From positions 10,354,001 to 10,418,000 of the forward strand of contig NZ_CP107905.1 of assembly GCF_036014015.1 (NCBI RefSeq): a stretch of 64,000 nt of DNA, in the 5' to 3' direction. How positions within the stretch are numbered: position 1 is the stretch's first letter; each line of letters begins with the position of its first letter. Below, in pieces: positions 26,417 through 34,933 of the stretch. Origin of the DNA: Streptomyces sp. NBC_00457 (GTDB lineage: Bacteria; Actinomycetota; Actinomycetes; Streptomycetales; Streptomycetaceae). The translations under genes were made by a program, and so were the position numbers. The notes below the pieces were generated by a model. That model saw nothing but the letters and a program-made list of their open reading frames with translations, had not been told where the DNA came from and did no database searches.

Positions 26417-27019
26417 ATGACGCAGCCCGCCCACCGCCGCCGACCGGCCCAAAGCAATCCGCGCGTGCAGCGGACCCGCAACCACGTCCTGGCCACCGCG
26501 CGCGAGCTGCTGCTACAGGTTGGACCGGCCGGGCTGACCTACGCCCTGCTCGCCGAACGGGCGGACGTCACCCGCCAGACCCTCTACCGGCACTGGCCCA
26601 CCCGAGCCGCACTCCTCTTCGACCTCGTCCTCGAAGGCCCCGACCTCGGCACCTACCCCGAACCGGGCAGCGACGTGCGTGACGTGGCCACCGCCTGGCT
26701 CAAGAGCCTGCGCGCGGGCGTCGGCGTGCCGGCCGTGCGAGCCGCGGCCCTGGCCGTCACCGCCCAGGCCGACCACGACCCCGACAGCGCCCGGGCGCTC
26801 GTCCGCATCGGCGAAGACCGCCACGCCGGCTTCAACAAGCTGCTGGAGCCTGCGGGCATCCAGATCAGCGAAGACGAGTTCACCCTGCTGTACGGGCCCG
26901 TCCTCGCCCGGCTCTTCCTCGACCGAGGCCAGGTCACCGACGCCTTCATCGACACGGTCGTCGCTCAGTGGCTCACCACCCTGCAGCGCGCCGACGCACC
27001 GCAGGACTCCCGGGAGTAG
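26417..27019 (+). CDS. TetR family repressor
   Basis: A 200-residue TetR protein. N-terminal HTH about 18-65 (HVLATARELLLQVGPAGLTY, then ALLAERADVTRQTLYRHWPT) with the typical TLYRHW recognition end, then a helical ligand domain. The ATG at 26417 is 19 bp after the last operator repeat; no Shine-Dalgarno sequence is obvious, so short-leader initiation is possible. It probably represses itself and the divergent alpha/beta hydrolase. No ligand can be inferred beyond the aromatic-catabolic context. Confidence 0.88.
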   Translation: MTQPAHRRRPAQSNPRVQRTRNHVLATARELLLQVGPAGLTYALLAERADVTRQTLYRHWPTRAALLFDLVLEGPDLGTYPEPGSDVRDVATAWLKSLRAGVGVPAVRAAALAVTAQADHDPDSARALVRIGEDRHAGFNKLLEPAGIQISEDEFTLLYGPVLARLFLDRGQVTDAFIDTVVAQWLTTLQRADAPQDSRE

Positions 27020-27759
27020 TCACCGAAAGCGGACTCGTGCAACCCGTCTCGCGATTGTCGCCAGGCGCTACTGCCGAGCCTTGGCCGGCCGAGCCGGTGC
27101 GGCCGACCACCGACCTGAGCGAGGCCCCGCACCCGTACGGCCACTGGTACGAGGCTTTCGACCGCACGGGCGCCAGCGCGGCGATTGGCTTCATGGAAGC
27201 TTCATGTGCTGAGCGGTAGGTGCTTTATGAGGCGCCTGTTGTCTGGCGGTCATGCACGTACCCCTCGTCCCGCCGGTGAACAACGTTGATCACTCTGCTG
27301 TGCGGCACCTGACTACGGCGGTTGGCACCGCGCTGTCCGGTTCCGTCGTGATCGGCACGTTCCTTGGTCTTGGCGGTCGGCCAGGCACGTGGACCCCGCT
27401 GGGCAGGAGGCCGGCGATGACGCGCTGCATGAAGGAGCCGCCAGCCTGTTCGGCGGTGTTGCTCGCGGGTCCGCTCCACAGCCGACTGCCGGCCGACGCG
27501 GCTACGTCTGCGCCGTGGGGCTCCCACGCCTGAGCGCCGGATCGACCTGCTGGCGACAACCGGCCGGCCAAGGGGCGACTTGGCCGCTTGCGCTCCCCGA
27601 TCGGCCTGAACCGCGCGCACACGCGCCCGGGGAGAGGGAGCGGTCTCCACGACCGCAGGGAGCATCGCCCTCCTGCGTAGGCCCTGCCGACCTGGCGACG
27701 ACGCCGTGTCGTACGCACATACGACCTGACTCGCACACAGAACCAGAGGAGACCTGGAA
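27020..27759. other. Gene-poor 740-bp region with first copy of a diverged repeat
   Basis: No intact gene was recognised. The stretch from about 27182 to 27540 is clearly related to 31757-32120. In the rightward frame, copy 1 reads LVPPVNNVDHSAVRHLTTAV and copy 2 LVPPSTAVDHPVVRHLTTAV. In a leftward frame they read EPDSAVPTAVVRCRT and EPDSTVRTAVVKWRT. Both frames contain shifts elsewhere, so this is read as decayed coding DNA or an old element. The right end carries the ribosome site of the amidohydrolase gene. Confidence 0.5.
27182..27540 (+). repeat. Diverged repeat, copy 1
   Basis: Similar to 31757-32120, 4.6 kb away in direct orientation. Conserved blocks include TTTATGAGGCG, CTCGTCCCGCC, TGACTACGGCGGTT, GCTGTCCGGTTC, TGCTCGCGGGTC and CAGCCGACTG. 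Divergence is scattered, with several indels. Confidence 0.55.
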
Positions 27760-28944
27760 ATGAACCATCGACGGAACATCTCGCGTCGAAGGATGATCGA
27801 AGGCGCATCGGCCGCGGCGCTTGTCACGGCGGCGGCGGCCACGGTGCCGGCCGCCATGGCTTCTCAGGAGGAGGCATCGTCCGGGCCGGGGCTGCCGAAG
27901 GGCAACTGGCGTATCGATACTCACGCGCACTACTCACCGGACGTGTACAACGACTACCTGAAGCGCTACGGCCTCCTCGGCGCCATCACCGGGGCGTACG
28001 GTCCGTGGTCGGTCGAGCGGCACGTGGCCTTCATGGACCAGTACCGGATCCAGGCCAGTGTCCTGTCGTTCGGCGACCTCCAGGTCACCGTCGGCCCGGT
28101 CGACGACCGGCGTGCCACCGCCCGCGCGGTCAACGACTGGGCCCGCGACCTCGTACAGACCCGTGGTGACCGGTTCGGGATCTTCGCGGTCACCCCGATG
28201 CCCGACATCGAGGGCTCGGTGGCCGAGGTGGACCGCGCGCTCGGCGAACTGGATCTCGACGGCATCTGCCTGCTCACCAACTACAAGGGCACCTACCTGG
28301 GCGATCCTTCCTTCAAGCCGCTGTACGAGATCCTCAACGACCGCGGTGCCTACGTCTACGTCCACCCGACGGGTCCGGAGACGAACCCGGCTCCCAAGCT
28401 CTGCTTCGGCCCCGACATCCCGGCCGGGAACAACGTCTTCGAGTACACCTTCGACGCGACCCGTGCGATGACGAGCCTGATCTACAACGGTGTCCTGCGG
28501 GACTACCCGAACATCCGCTGGCACTTCACGCACAGCGGCGGGGCGCTGCCGTTCCTGGCCTACCGGCTCGCGACCCGGCACTCGGCCTTCCCGCCGTTCA
28601 ACGAGGTGCTGCCGGAAGGCCCCCTCACCTACCTCAAGCGGATGTTCTTCGACGACGCGCAGGCGTTCACCGCCGCGCAGTTGGAGCCGTTGTCGTCGCT
28701 GGTGCCCGCCGACCACATCATGTTCGGCAGCGACTGGCCGGCGACCCGACACCTCTACGCGGCGGACAACGTCGAGACGATGCCCTTCCTCAAGGGCAGA
28801 CTGCCGATTCTCAAGGCAGGCGACCCCGAGCCGACCGTCGACGAGGTCTACAGCCGGCGCCAGCGGATCGCTCTCGAGCGGGACAACGCCCTCGGTCAGT
28901 TCCCGAAACTGCGGGCGCGTATACGCCGCGCTGCCTCTCGCTGA
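27760..28944 (+). CDS. Amidohydrolase-2 family protein with Tat signal (ACMSD-like)
   Basis: A 394-residue exported metal-dependent hydrolase or decarboxylase. Tat-like leader NISRRRMIEGASAAALVTAA (6-25) and a signal-peptidase region near AAMAS (about 31-35). Metal-site motifs of the ACMSD/uracil-5-carboxylate-type barrel: IDTHAHYSP (about 51), VYVHPTGP, WHFTHSGGALPF and MFGSDWPATRH, with H-x-H, His, His and Asp all present. RBS AGAGGAGA lies 7 nt before the ATG. It stands alone between the repeat-bearing gap and a two-component system. It keeps the metal ligands that the other Tat amidohydrolase (12331) partly lacks, and the two are not close paralogues. The substrate is probably an aromatic carboxylate, by family only. 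Confidence 0.88.
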   Translation: MNHRRNISRRRMIEGASAAALVTAAAATVPAAMASQEEASSGPGLPKGNWRIDTHAHYSPDVYNDYLKRYGLLGAITGAYGPWSVERHVAFMDQYRIQASVLSFGDLQVTVGPVDDRRATARAVNDWARDLVQTRGDRFGIFAVTPMPDIEGSVAEVDRALGELDLDGICLLTNYKGTYLGDPSFKPLYEILNDRGAYVYVHPTGPETNPAPKLCFGPDIPAGNNVFEYTFDATRAMTSLIYNGVLRDYPNIRWHFTHSGGALPFLAYRLATRHSAFPPFNEVLPEGPLTYLKRMFFDDAQAFTAAQLEPLSSLVPADHIMFGSDWPATRHLYAADNVETMPFLKGRLPILKAGDPEPTVDEVYSRRQRIALERDNALGQFPKLRARIRRAASR

Positions 28945-29326
28945 ACCGCGACCGTACGCCAGCCCGGCCCCGCCCTCCGCCCGCTGCCTCGCCGAGGGGC
29001 GCGGACGGGGCTCTGCGCAAAGGCCGACGACGCCGGCTGACGGGGGAGGCCATCGGCGGATCGACGTCGGGGGCCGGGCGAGCGCGGACGCAGGAGGGGG
29101 AAGCCGGTGCCTGATCTGCCCGGCGGCGGAGGCCGGTGGGAACGACCAGTGCGGAGAGGGGGATCACGGCGCACGGGCTGGCCTCCCCGCAGGCCGTCGC
29201 CGACCACGACAGACACCGTACGCTGGCCGCATTCGAGGCTCTCTGCCTCCATGCCGCGGCTGCCCCGCAGCCATGACGGCTTCCCCTCCCTTCCCCTCCT
29301 CACCTCGGCGATGGAAAGCGAGCACG
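28945..29326 (+). other. Intergenic region upstream of two-component genes (382 bp)
   Basis: No gene and no convincing promoter or hairpin was seen. A pyrimidine-rich run (CCCCTCCCTTCCCCTCC, 29283-29299) lies about 30 bp before the response-regulator start. Confidence 0.35.
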
Positions 29327-30031
29327 ATGAGCACGCAGCGCGTTCTGGTCGTCGATGACGAACCCAAGATCCGCATGACCGTGCGCGGCTACCTGGAGGC
29401 GGACGGGTTCCACGTCGTCGAAGCCGCGGACGGACCGTCCGCCATGCAGGCGGTCACCCGTGACCGGCCGGACCTCGTGGTGCTCGATGTGATGCTCCCC
29501 GGGCTGGACGGATTCCAGGTCCTGCGCCGCATCCGGGAGGCGAGCCAGATCCCGGTGATCATGCTCACCGCCCGCGACGAGGAGATCGACCGCCTGATCG
29601 GCTTCACCACCGGCAGCGACGACTACGTCACCAAGCCGTTCAGTCCCCGGGAACTGGCACTACGGGTACGCGCCATCCTTCGGCGCACCGACAGCCGGTC
29701 CGACGCGGCCCATGAGGACGACGTACTGCGCTTCGACGGACTGACCGTCGATCCCGAGACACGGACCGTCCTCGCCGACGCCGACCGGACGGTGGAGCTG
29801 TCCGCCCTCGACTTCGATCTGCTGTTCGCCATGGCCCGGGCCCCCGGGCGGGTCTTCACCCGGCGCGGACTGCTGACCCAGGTGTGGGGCGAGGACTTCT
29901 TCGGCGACGAGCGCGTTGTGGACGTACACATACGCACGCTGCGGCGAGCGCTCGGCGACGACGCGAACGCACCCCGGTTCGTCGGCACCGTGCGCACCAT
30001 CGGCTACCGGTTCGTCGGACGCCCCGCCTAG
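29327..30031 (+). CDS. OmpR-family response regulator
   Basis: A 234-residue regulator. Receiver domain 1-120 with acidic pocket D10/D11, phospho-acceptor D54 (LVVLDVMLPG) and K at TKPFSP (about 104), then a C-terminal winged helix about 135-232 (VELSALDFDLLFAMARAPGR ... VVDVHIRTLRRALG). The ATG at 29327 lacks a strong Shine-Dalgarno sequence; an ATG 17 nt upstream is in another frame. The kinase gene follows after 22 bp on the same strand, so they are one two-component system. The signal is unknown. Confidence 0.93.
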   Translation: MSTQRVLVVDDEPKIRMTVRGYLEADGFHVVEAADGPSAMQAVTRDRPDLVVLDVMLPGLDGFQVLRRIREASQIPVIMLTARDEEIDRLIGFTTGSDDYVTKPFSPRELALRVRAILRRTDSRSDAAHEDDVLRFDGLTVDPETRTVLADADRTVELSALDFDLLFAMARAPGRVFTRRGLLTQVWGEDFFGDERVVDVHIRTLRRALGDDANAPRFVGTVRTIGYRFVGRPA

Positions 30032-30053
30032 CGGCCAGGAAGGACACCCGCCC

Positions 30054-31151
30054 ATGCCGCCCTCCCGCTTCCCGGCCTACCACCGTCTGTCACTGCGCAA
30101 CCGGCTGGTGCTCTCGCACGTGATGGTGCTTCTCCTGGCGCTGCTGGCCATGGCGGCGATCAGCGCGCTGATCGAGGTGTGGCTCGGGTTTGACGACGTC
30201 GAAGGCGACGTGGTCCTGCAGGTCGGTCTGTGGTTCGGATTGGCCGCGGCTTTCCCGGTGTCCGTCGCCCTGTCCCGGTTTCTGCTGCGTCCGCTCGACA
30301 GGGTACGCGCCGCCACGCGTCGGCTGGCCGAGGGGCACTACGACGACATCCTCGAACTCCCCAGCGAGCCGGGCCTGGCAGCGCTGGTCGAGGACGTCAA
30401 CACGCTGGCGGCAGCCCTCGCCGACACCGAACGCCGCCGCGCCCGGCTGATCTCCGAGGTCGCCCACGAGATGCGCACCCCCATCACCCTCCTGCGCGGC
30501 CAGATCGAGGGCATGGCCGACGGCATCTTCGTCCCCGATGAGGCGATGTTCGCCTCCCTCGCCGACGACCTGGACCGGCTGCAGCGCCTGGCGGGCGACC
30601 TCTCCAGCCTGTCCCGGTCGGAGGAGGGCGCCTTCGACCTGCACCGCGAGCCCACCGACGTGGCCACGGTGGCAAGGACCACGGCCGAGCGACTGCGCCC
30701 CCAGTACGACGACCAGTTGGTGACCCTGGCCGTGGACGCAGGCACACCCGTCGGCGCCTTCTGCGACCCGGACCGGATCACCCAGGTCCTGGTGAACCTG
30801 CTCGGCAACGCACTGGCCGCATGCGATCCGCACGGGCATGTGGCGCTGTCCGTGCACACCGAACCGTCGCCCGTCCGCCACGTGATCGTCCGCGTCACGG
30901 ACGACGGCGTCGGCATCGCCGAACACGACCTGCAGCGCATCTTCCACCGCTTCGAACGCCGTAAGCATCCCGGCCGACCCGCTGCCGCCGGCGGCAGCGG
31001 CATCGGTCTGACCATCGCCCGGGGCATCGCCCGAGCCCACGGCGGAGACATCACCGCGGAATCCGATGGCCTGGGCAAGGGAGCAACGTTCACCCTGCGC
31101 CTGCCGCAGGAACCCGCCCCAGGGGCAGGCGTGCCTCTGGTCTCCCGCTGA
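30054..31151 (+). CDS. Sensor histidine kinase
   Basis: A 365-residue membrane kinase, partner of the preceding regulator. Two hydrophobic segments (about 22-45 and 62-82) separated by only about 15 residues, so almost no extracytoplasmic sensor. HAMP about 83-130 (LRPLDRVRAATRRLAEGHYD), H-box SEVAHEMRTPITLL (His near 138), N-box VLVNLLGNALAA, G-boxes DDGVGIAEHD and GGSGIGLTIARG. RBS AGGAAGGA about 9 nt before the ATG. The minimal periplasmic loop suggests sensing inside the membrane, as in envelope-stress kinases. Confidence 0.92.
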   Translation: MPPSRFPAYHRLSLRNRLVLSHVMVLLLALLAMAAISALIEVWLGFDDVEGDVVLQVGLWFGLAAAFPVSVALSRFLLRPLDRVRAATRRLAEGHYDDILELPSEPGLAALVEDVNTLAAALADTERRRARLISEVAHEMRTPITLLRGQIEGMADGIFVPDEAMFASLADDLDRLQRLAGDLSSLSRSEEGAFDLHREPTDVATVARTTAERLRPQYDDQLVTLAVDAGTPVGAFCDPDRITQVLVNLLGNALAACDPHGHVALSVHTEPSPVRHVIVRVTDDGVGIAEHDLQRIFHRFERRKHPGRPAAAGGSGIGLTIARGIARAHGGDITAESDGLGKGATFTLRLPQEPAPGAGVPLVSR

Positions 31152-31506
31152 CTCCATCGGCCCTTCCCGGAGCGGCGGTGGTGAGCGGGTCGCGGTCGCG
31201 AAGGACGCCGAGCAGTGCACTCAGTGCGCCCTCGCCGCCTCCGGCGACGGCGAGGGTGCGTGCGGCTGCTCGCGGCACGTGCCACGGCCGGCGTCCCGCA
31301 GGACCCTGGCAGGCGACGCCCGGACCAGATCGGCGATCGCGGCCATGGCCACCAGCGGCGTCGTCCCGTCCCGAACTCCCTCTGTTCTTCCGGCCGGCCG
31401 GAACTCTACGAAGGGACAGGGGGAGTGGCGCCTGCTTTGTCGAGAATGGAGGCGTCGTCCGAAATCCCCCACGGCAGCGTTACGCACATGACGGGAAGCG
31501 TCAGGC
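31152..31506 (+). other. Gene-poor stretch after the kinase gene
   Basis: About 355 bp with no recognisable intact gene. A leftward frame near 31230-31370 reads TPLVAMAAIADLVRASPARV, which looks coding but is soon interrupted. It may be a decayed fragment of unknown origin. Confidence 0.3.
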
Positions 31507-31660
31507 ATGAAGGCCGTCCTGTACGAGGAGTTCGGCGGCTCCCAGGCCCTGCGGCTCGCGGAGATCGAGGAGCCGCACGTCGGCCCCGGCCAGGTCCAGC
31601 CGCAGGCATAGCTGTCCGCGCCAACAGTTCGGACCGCGGAGTCGACGGCAGCTGGCTGCA
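31507..31660 (+). pseudogene. 5' remnant of a zinc-type alcohol dehydrogenase/quinone oxidoreductase
   Basis: The ATG at 31507 opens MKAVLYEEFGGSQALRLAEI followed by EEPHVGPGQVQPQA and a TAG at 31609-31611. This is the standard N-terminus of a medium-chain dehydrogenase/reductase. The next strand of the fold (IAVRANSSD, cf. AVGVNPSD) continues in another frame just after the stop. After about 31660 the similarity ends, so the gene is both frameshifted and cut off. Confidence 0.6.
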
Positions 31661-31756
31661 GCCCTTGCTTCCCCTAGCTTCTCCGTTGCTCGGAATCGGT
31701 CGGTCCCGACGACCTCCGTGGAGGCACCACCGGCTTCTCGGTCGAAAGAAGGGAGC

Positions 31757-32120
31757 GACTGGCTTCACGGAGGCTTCATACGCCGAGTGGTACGGGTTTT
31801 ATGAGGCGGCTGTTGCCTGGGCGACATGCAGGCTCTCCTCGTCCCGCCTTCGACCGCCGTCGATCACCCTGTTGTGCGCCACTTGACTACGGCGGTTCGC
31901 ACCGTGCTGTCCGGTTCAGCCCTGCTCCGTACTCCTCCCTGTGGAGGAGCGCGGGCACCGGGATCCGGCTGGACACACGCTCGGCGAGTATGCGTTGCGT
32001 GAGGGAACCGCCGACCTGCGCACGGCCTGTGCGGGGACGGCGCCGGATTTCGTGGCGTGCTCGCGGGTCTGTTCCGCAGCCGACTGCTGTCCGCCGACAT
32101 GGCCGATCCGGTTGCGCCGA
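31757..32120 (+). repeat. Diverged repeat, copy 2
   Basis: Partner of 27182-27540. Includes the conserved runs TTTATGAGGCG, CTCGTCCCGCC, TTGACTACGGCGGTT and GCTCGCGGGTCTGTTCCGCAGCCGACTG (identical in parts). It ends roughly 270 bp upstream of the next dehydrogenase gene. No intact reading frame spans it. Confidence 0.55.
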
Positions 32121-32385
32121 ACGTCGAGTGCGCTGGACCCGTGCTCAGTCGTAGACCTGCTCGCGAACCCGACGCCGCCGTCCGTCCCGAACGCGGCGGG
32201 GCGATCTTCGAACTGATATTCATCCGCCCCGAAACCAAGTGGCCGATCGTCGGGTTGTTCGGTGTCTTGGTCTGCCTCCTGGTAAGCAGCCTGGCCTCGG
32301 TCCGCTCGCGGGGTCTGGTACGTGAGGTGCAGGCGGCCGTGTAGAGCCTGCGATGAACCGCGTAACGATCTGAAGGAACGTGAAA

Positions 32386-33450
32386 GTGGAACAGACCATG
32401 ATGGCGGTCCGCCTGTTCGAACACGGCGGGCCCGAGGTGCTCAAGTACATAGAGGCGCCGATCCCCGAGGTCGGCCCCGACGACATCTTGATGCGCGTGC
32501 ACGCCACAGCCGTCAACAGCTGGGACCTGCGCTATCGCGCGGGCAACCTGCCGCAGCCCCTCCCGGGACGCCCGCCATGGCCCCTGCCGTTCCAGCTCGG
32601 CCGGGACGCGGCCGGTGAAATCGTCGCCACCGGAGAGAACGTCACCAGGTGGCGCCCCGGCGACCGGGTGGTGCAGCTTCCGCACCCGCCGTGCCGTAAC
32701 TGCGCCCTGTGCGTACGCGGACTCGAAAACCTGTGCATCGACACCGCCTACCCCGGACACCAGGTCTTCGGCGGATACGCCCAGTACGTCGTACGTCGCC
32801 AGGACGCGATCCTGCCCATCCCCGACGGCGTCGACTTCGAGACAGCCGCGGCCACCATGTGGACCTACACCACCCCGCTCAACTGTGCGCGGCAGGCACC
32901 CGTCGGCCCCGGCGACACCGTGGTCATCACCGGCGCCAGCGGCGGGATGGCGATCGCCTGCGCCCAACTGGCGAAGCTGAGCGGAGCCACCGTCATCGGC
33001 ACCACCACCAAGCCGGACCGCGGCGAAGCCCTCACCAGCCTCGGCTACGACCACATCCGGCACTCCACCGATCCCCGACTGCCGACACAGGTCAGGGAGT
33101 TGACGCGCGGTCTGGGCGCCGACGCCGTCTGGGACTGCGTCGGCGGCAACGACTTTTTCCAGCTCTCCCTTTCCTGTCTACGGCTCGGCGGCACGGTCAT
33201 CGTCCTGGGCACACCGACCGACCAGGGATCCCGCCTCGAACTGGACGCACTCGCCGTTATCGGCCAGCAGGTGAAAATCGCCAGCGTGCGCGGCGCCACC
33301 CTGCGGGACCAGCAACTGTGCCTGCAACTGCTTGCAGACAAGAAGATCACCCCGATCATCGACCGCGCTTACCCCCTGGAAGAGGCGGCCGAGGCCCACG
33401 CGTACCTGGAAAGCCAACGACAGACCGGCAAAGTACTCCTCCTGCCCTAA
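32386..33450 (+). CDS. Zinc-dependent medium-chain alcohol dehydrogenase
   Basis: A 354-residue MDR enzyme. N-domain MMAVRLFEHGGPEVLKYIEA, catalytic-zinc region LGRDAAGEIVATGENV, structural-zinc Cys set PPCRNCALCVRGLENLC (about 102-118), and Rossmann motif VVITGASGGMAIACAQLAKL (about 181-200). The GTG at 32386 has GAAGGAA about 8 nt upstream; a GTG at 32380 is too close to it and ATG 32398 is also possible. It is isolated between degenerate sequences. It may oxidise an alcohol intermediate of the surrounding aromatic pathways, but nothing in the sequence fixes the substrate. Confidence 0.9.
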   Translation: MEQTMMAVRLFEHGGPEVLKYIEAPIPEVGPDDILMRVHATAVNSWDLRYRAGNLPQPLPGRPPWPLPFQLGRDAAGEIVATGENVTRWRPGDRVVQLPHPPCRNCALCVRGLENLCIDTAYPGHQVFGGYAQYVVRRQDAILPIPDGVDFETAAATMWTYTTPLNCARQAPVGPGDTVVITGASGGMAIACAQLAKLSGATVIGTTTKPDRGEALTSLGYDHIRHSTDPRLPTQVRELTRGLGADAVWDCVGGNDFFQLSLSCLRLGGTVIVLGTPTDQGSRLELDALAVIGQQVKIASVRGATLRDQQLCLQLLADKKITPIIDRAYPLEEAAEAHAYLESQRQTGKVLLLP

Positions 33451-33493
33451 TGCCCCGGCCAATCGCCGAAGGATGCAGGTGGGAGAGTCGCCA

Positions 33494-33630
33494 TCAGCCC
33501 TTCCGCGAGATCGTCGAAGGCGAACGCCCCAGGCGCCGTGCGATCTCGCGCACGCCGACCTCCTGAGCACGCCACAGAGCGATCTCGCGTCCGGAATGCA
33601 GCCGCCGCCTGCCGCTGATCGCCGACGGGG
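33494..33630 (-). pseudogene. IS30-family transposase N-terminal remnant
   Basis: The leftward frame reads REIALWRAQEVGVREIARRL then GRSPSTISRKG, the N-terminal helix-turn-helix typical of IS30 transposases (EREEIALLRAQG-REIARRLGRSPSTISREL). Neither the upstream start nor the DDE catalytic domain is present; sequence similarity stops on both sides. It lies directly against the cupin remnant. Confidence 0.7.
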
Positions 33631-33639
33631 CGCTTGAGC

Positions 33640-33954
33640 GCTGCCTCGGGGGACCGGTGCAGATGATGAGAGGGAGCTCCGGGCGGCAACTCGGCGGAGA
33701 GGTAGAAGGCGTGCATCTCCTCGGAGATGCCGAGGATGTCGTGGTTCTGCCCGACGGCGCTGGAGGGGATGTCACCGGCCAAGACCTGGTGCTCGATCTC
33801 ACTGATGAGGACGGTGCCGCGACCTTGGGCGATGGACCAGAACTCGGTGAACTCGTGGTGGTGGCAGTCGAATCGGACGGTGACCTCGGCGCGGGTGACG
33901 AACGTCCCCGCGGCGGAGGCCGACTGCGTTCCGCCGTTCGGAGTGTCGTTTCAC
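33640..33954 (-). pseudogene. Cupin-type gene with a +1 shift at its start and a lost 3' end
   Basis: A leftward frame reads GTFVTRAEVTVRFDCHHHEF, then FWSIAQGRGTVLISEIEHQV and AVGQNHDILGISEEMHAFYL, a small cupin. A start GTG at 33954 overlapping the upstream gene's TGA would be the usual coupling. However, the sequence is GTGAAACGAC where GTGAACGAC would be in frame, so one extra A separates the start from the body. The 3' part runs into the IS30 remnant. Confidence 0.55.
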
Positions 33955-34628
33955 GAGGCGGAGAAGGTGATGAGTTGGCGCGGCTTGAGGCAGGTGAACG
34001 CCGCGTGCATTCCGATGCCGACGGCGACCGCGTACGGCATTGTCGCGGGGACGAGCAGCGCCGGCGGCAGCGCGATCTCTGCCACGATGACGGCGGTTGC
34101 GATCAGCCGCCACCGTTGCACGTCGCGGTCGGTGAGGTTGCCCATGTGGCGACGGACGAGGCCGGGTACGGCGAACTGGCGCCGGTACGGCAGCTGTTGC
34201 CTGACCTGTGTGAAGTCGTGAACCCACTGGGCGAGGTACAGGCCGGTACGGAACTGTGGGTAGCGCAGTTTCTGCCAGGCGCTGTTCCAGTAGATGTCCG
34301 TGGTGATGAGCACGAGGAGGCACTGCGCCCAGGTGTTGGCGGTGCTCGGTGCGTGCTCGATGGTCATCCCGTGGCCGAGATCGTCGGCGAGCAGGAGGGA
34401 TCCGCCGGTCAGCAGGGTGTACCGCACTGCGTTGGGGCTCTTGAGGTTGAGCAGCTCCATCGCGGTTTCGGCCAGGACCAGCAGCAGTGACAGGCGTGGT
34501 ACCAGAGCGGGGGCGGCGGCCGCACGGGCGATCAGCGCGGGCCGAGGCGTTGCTCTGCCAGATGCAGGCTGAGCTTGTTCTTTATCTTCCCTCCCCGCCC
34601 TATGACACGGACGGAAGATAAAGAACAA
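33951..34628 (-). CDS. Multi-pass membrane protein (HTTM/DoxX-like?), N-terminus uncertain
   Basis: Up to 225 residues. Hydrophobic segments near LSLLLVLAETAMELL, YTLLTGGSLLLADDL, WAQCLLVLITTDIYW and a long one ending VAVGIGMHAAF. The YWNSAWQKLRYPQFRTG loop and spacing recall HTTM or DoxX-type membrane oxidoreductases, but I do not recognise the family with certainty. The first ~20 codons run through one arm and the loop of the inverted repeat at 34570-34633 and are unlikely to be native. ATG 34460 (MELLNLKSPNAV) would remove the first helix. The gene may therefore have lost its natural 5' end in the rearrangement. Confidence 0.45.
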   Translation of the reverse strand: MFFIFRPCHRAGREDKEQAQPASGRATPRPALIARAAAAPALVPRLSLLLVLAETAMELLNLKSPNAVRYTLLTGGSLLLADDLGHGMTIEHAPSTANTWAQCLLVLITTDIYWNSAWQKLRYPQFRTGLYLAQWVHDFTQVRQQLPYRRQFAVPGLVRRHMGNLTDRDVQRWRLIATAVIVAEIALPPALLVPATMPYAVAVGIGMHAAFTCLKPRQLITFSAS

Positions 34629-34633
34629 GCTCA
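34570..34633. repeat. Perfect 21-bp inverted repeat with 22-bp loop
   Basis: Left arm 34570-34590 begins TGAGCTTGTTC; right arm 34613-34633 is its exact reverse complement, ending GAACAAGCTCA. The arms are AT-rich against very GC-rich surroundings. The right arm codes the last residues of the leftward MFS remnant (its TAG is at 34600-34602). It could be fused ends of a lost element, an inversion product or a terminator. Confidence 0.75.
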
Positions 34634-34929
34634 GGAGTGGACACGATTTCCTCGGGAAGGTCGAGACTGCTGCGCAGCCTGACCGGCAGCATCAGGAGGG
34701 CAGCGACGACCGCGAGGACAGCTGCGGTTGCCGAGAGAAGGAAGACCTGGGCCGTCGCGTCGCCGTAGGTGACGCGCACGATCTCGCGCACCACACCCGG
34801 TTGCTGACGAGTGTCGGCGACAGCTCTACCCGTGCAGGGCAGGCTGGCCGCGGCGAGACCGTGCGTCATCTGGTCCTGGACCTGCCGTGCCAGTACCGCG
34901 CCGAGCACGGAGACACCGTTCGTGCCGCC
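34600..34929 (-). pseudogene. C-terminal remnant of an MFS exporter
   Basis: A leftward frame of about 110 residues begins abruptly at GGTNGVSVLGAVLARQVQDQ and continues GDATAQVFLLSATAAVLAVV ending SLDLPEEIVSTPELVLYLPS. This is the last two helices and tail of a DHA2-type drug exporter. There is no start and no upstream 12 helices. It lies head-to-head with the truncated MFS gene on the other strand; the junction is near 34930. Confidence 0.75.
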
Positions 34930-34933
34930 CATT

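Noticed and set aside
27225..27857. A 210-codon leftward frame in the gap before the Tat amidohydrolase
   Set aside because: Its first 30 codons are antisense to the amidohydrolase leader, and the rest runs through the repeat region with no recognisable domain.
32057..32344. A 95-codon frame with one hydrophobic segment before the alcohol dehydrogenase
   Set aside because: Only its end looks membrane-like (WPIVGLFGVLVCLLVSSLAS). It lacks a ribosome site, starts inside the decayed repeat and has no recognisable homology.
34570..34633. Plain intrinsic terminator
   Set aside because: It lies upstream of one flanking gene and at the decayed 3' end of another. The 22-bp loop and lack of a U-tract make a rearrangement product more likely, though terminator function is not excluded.
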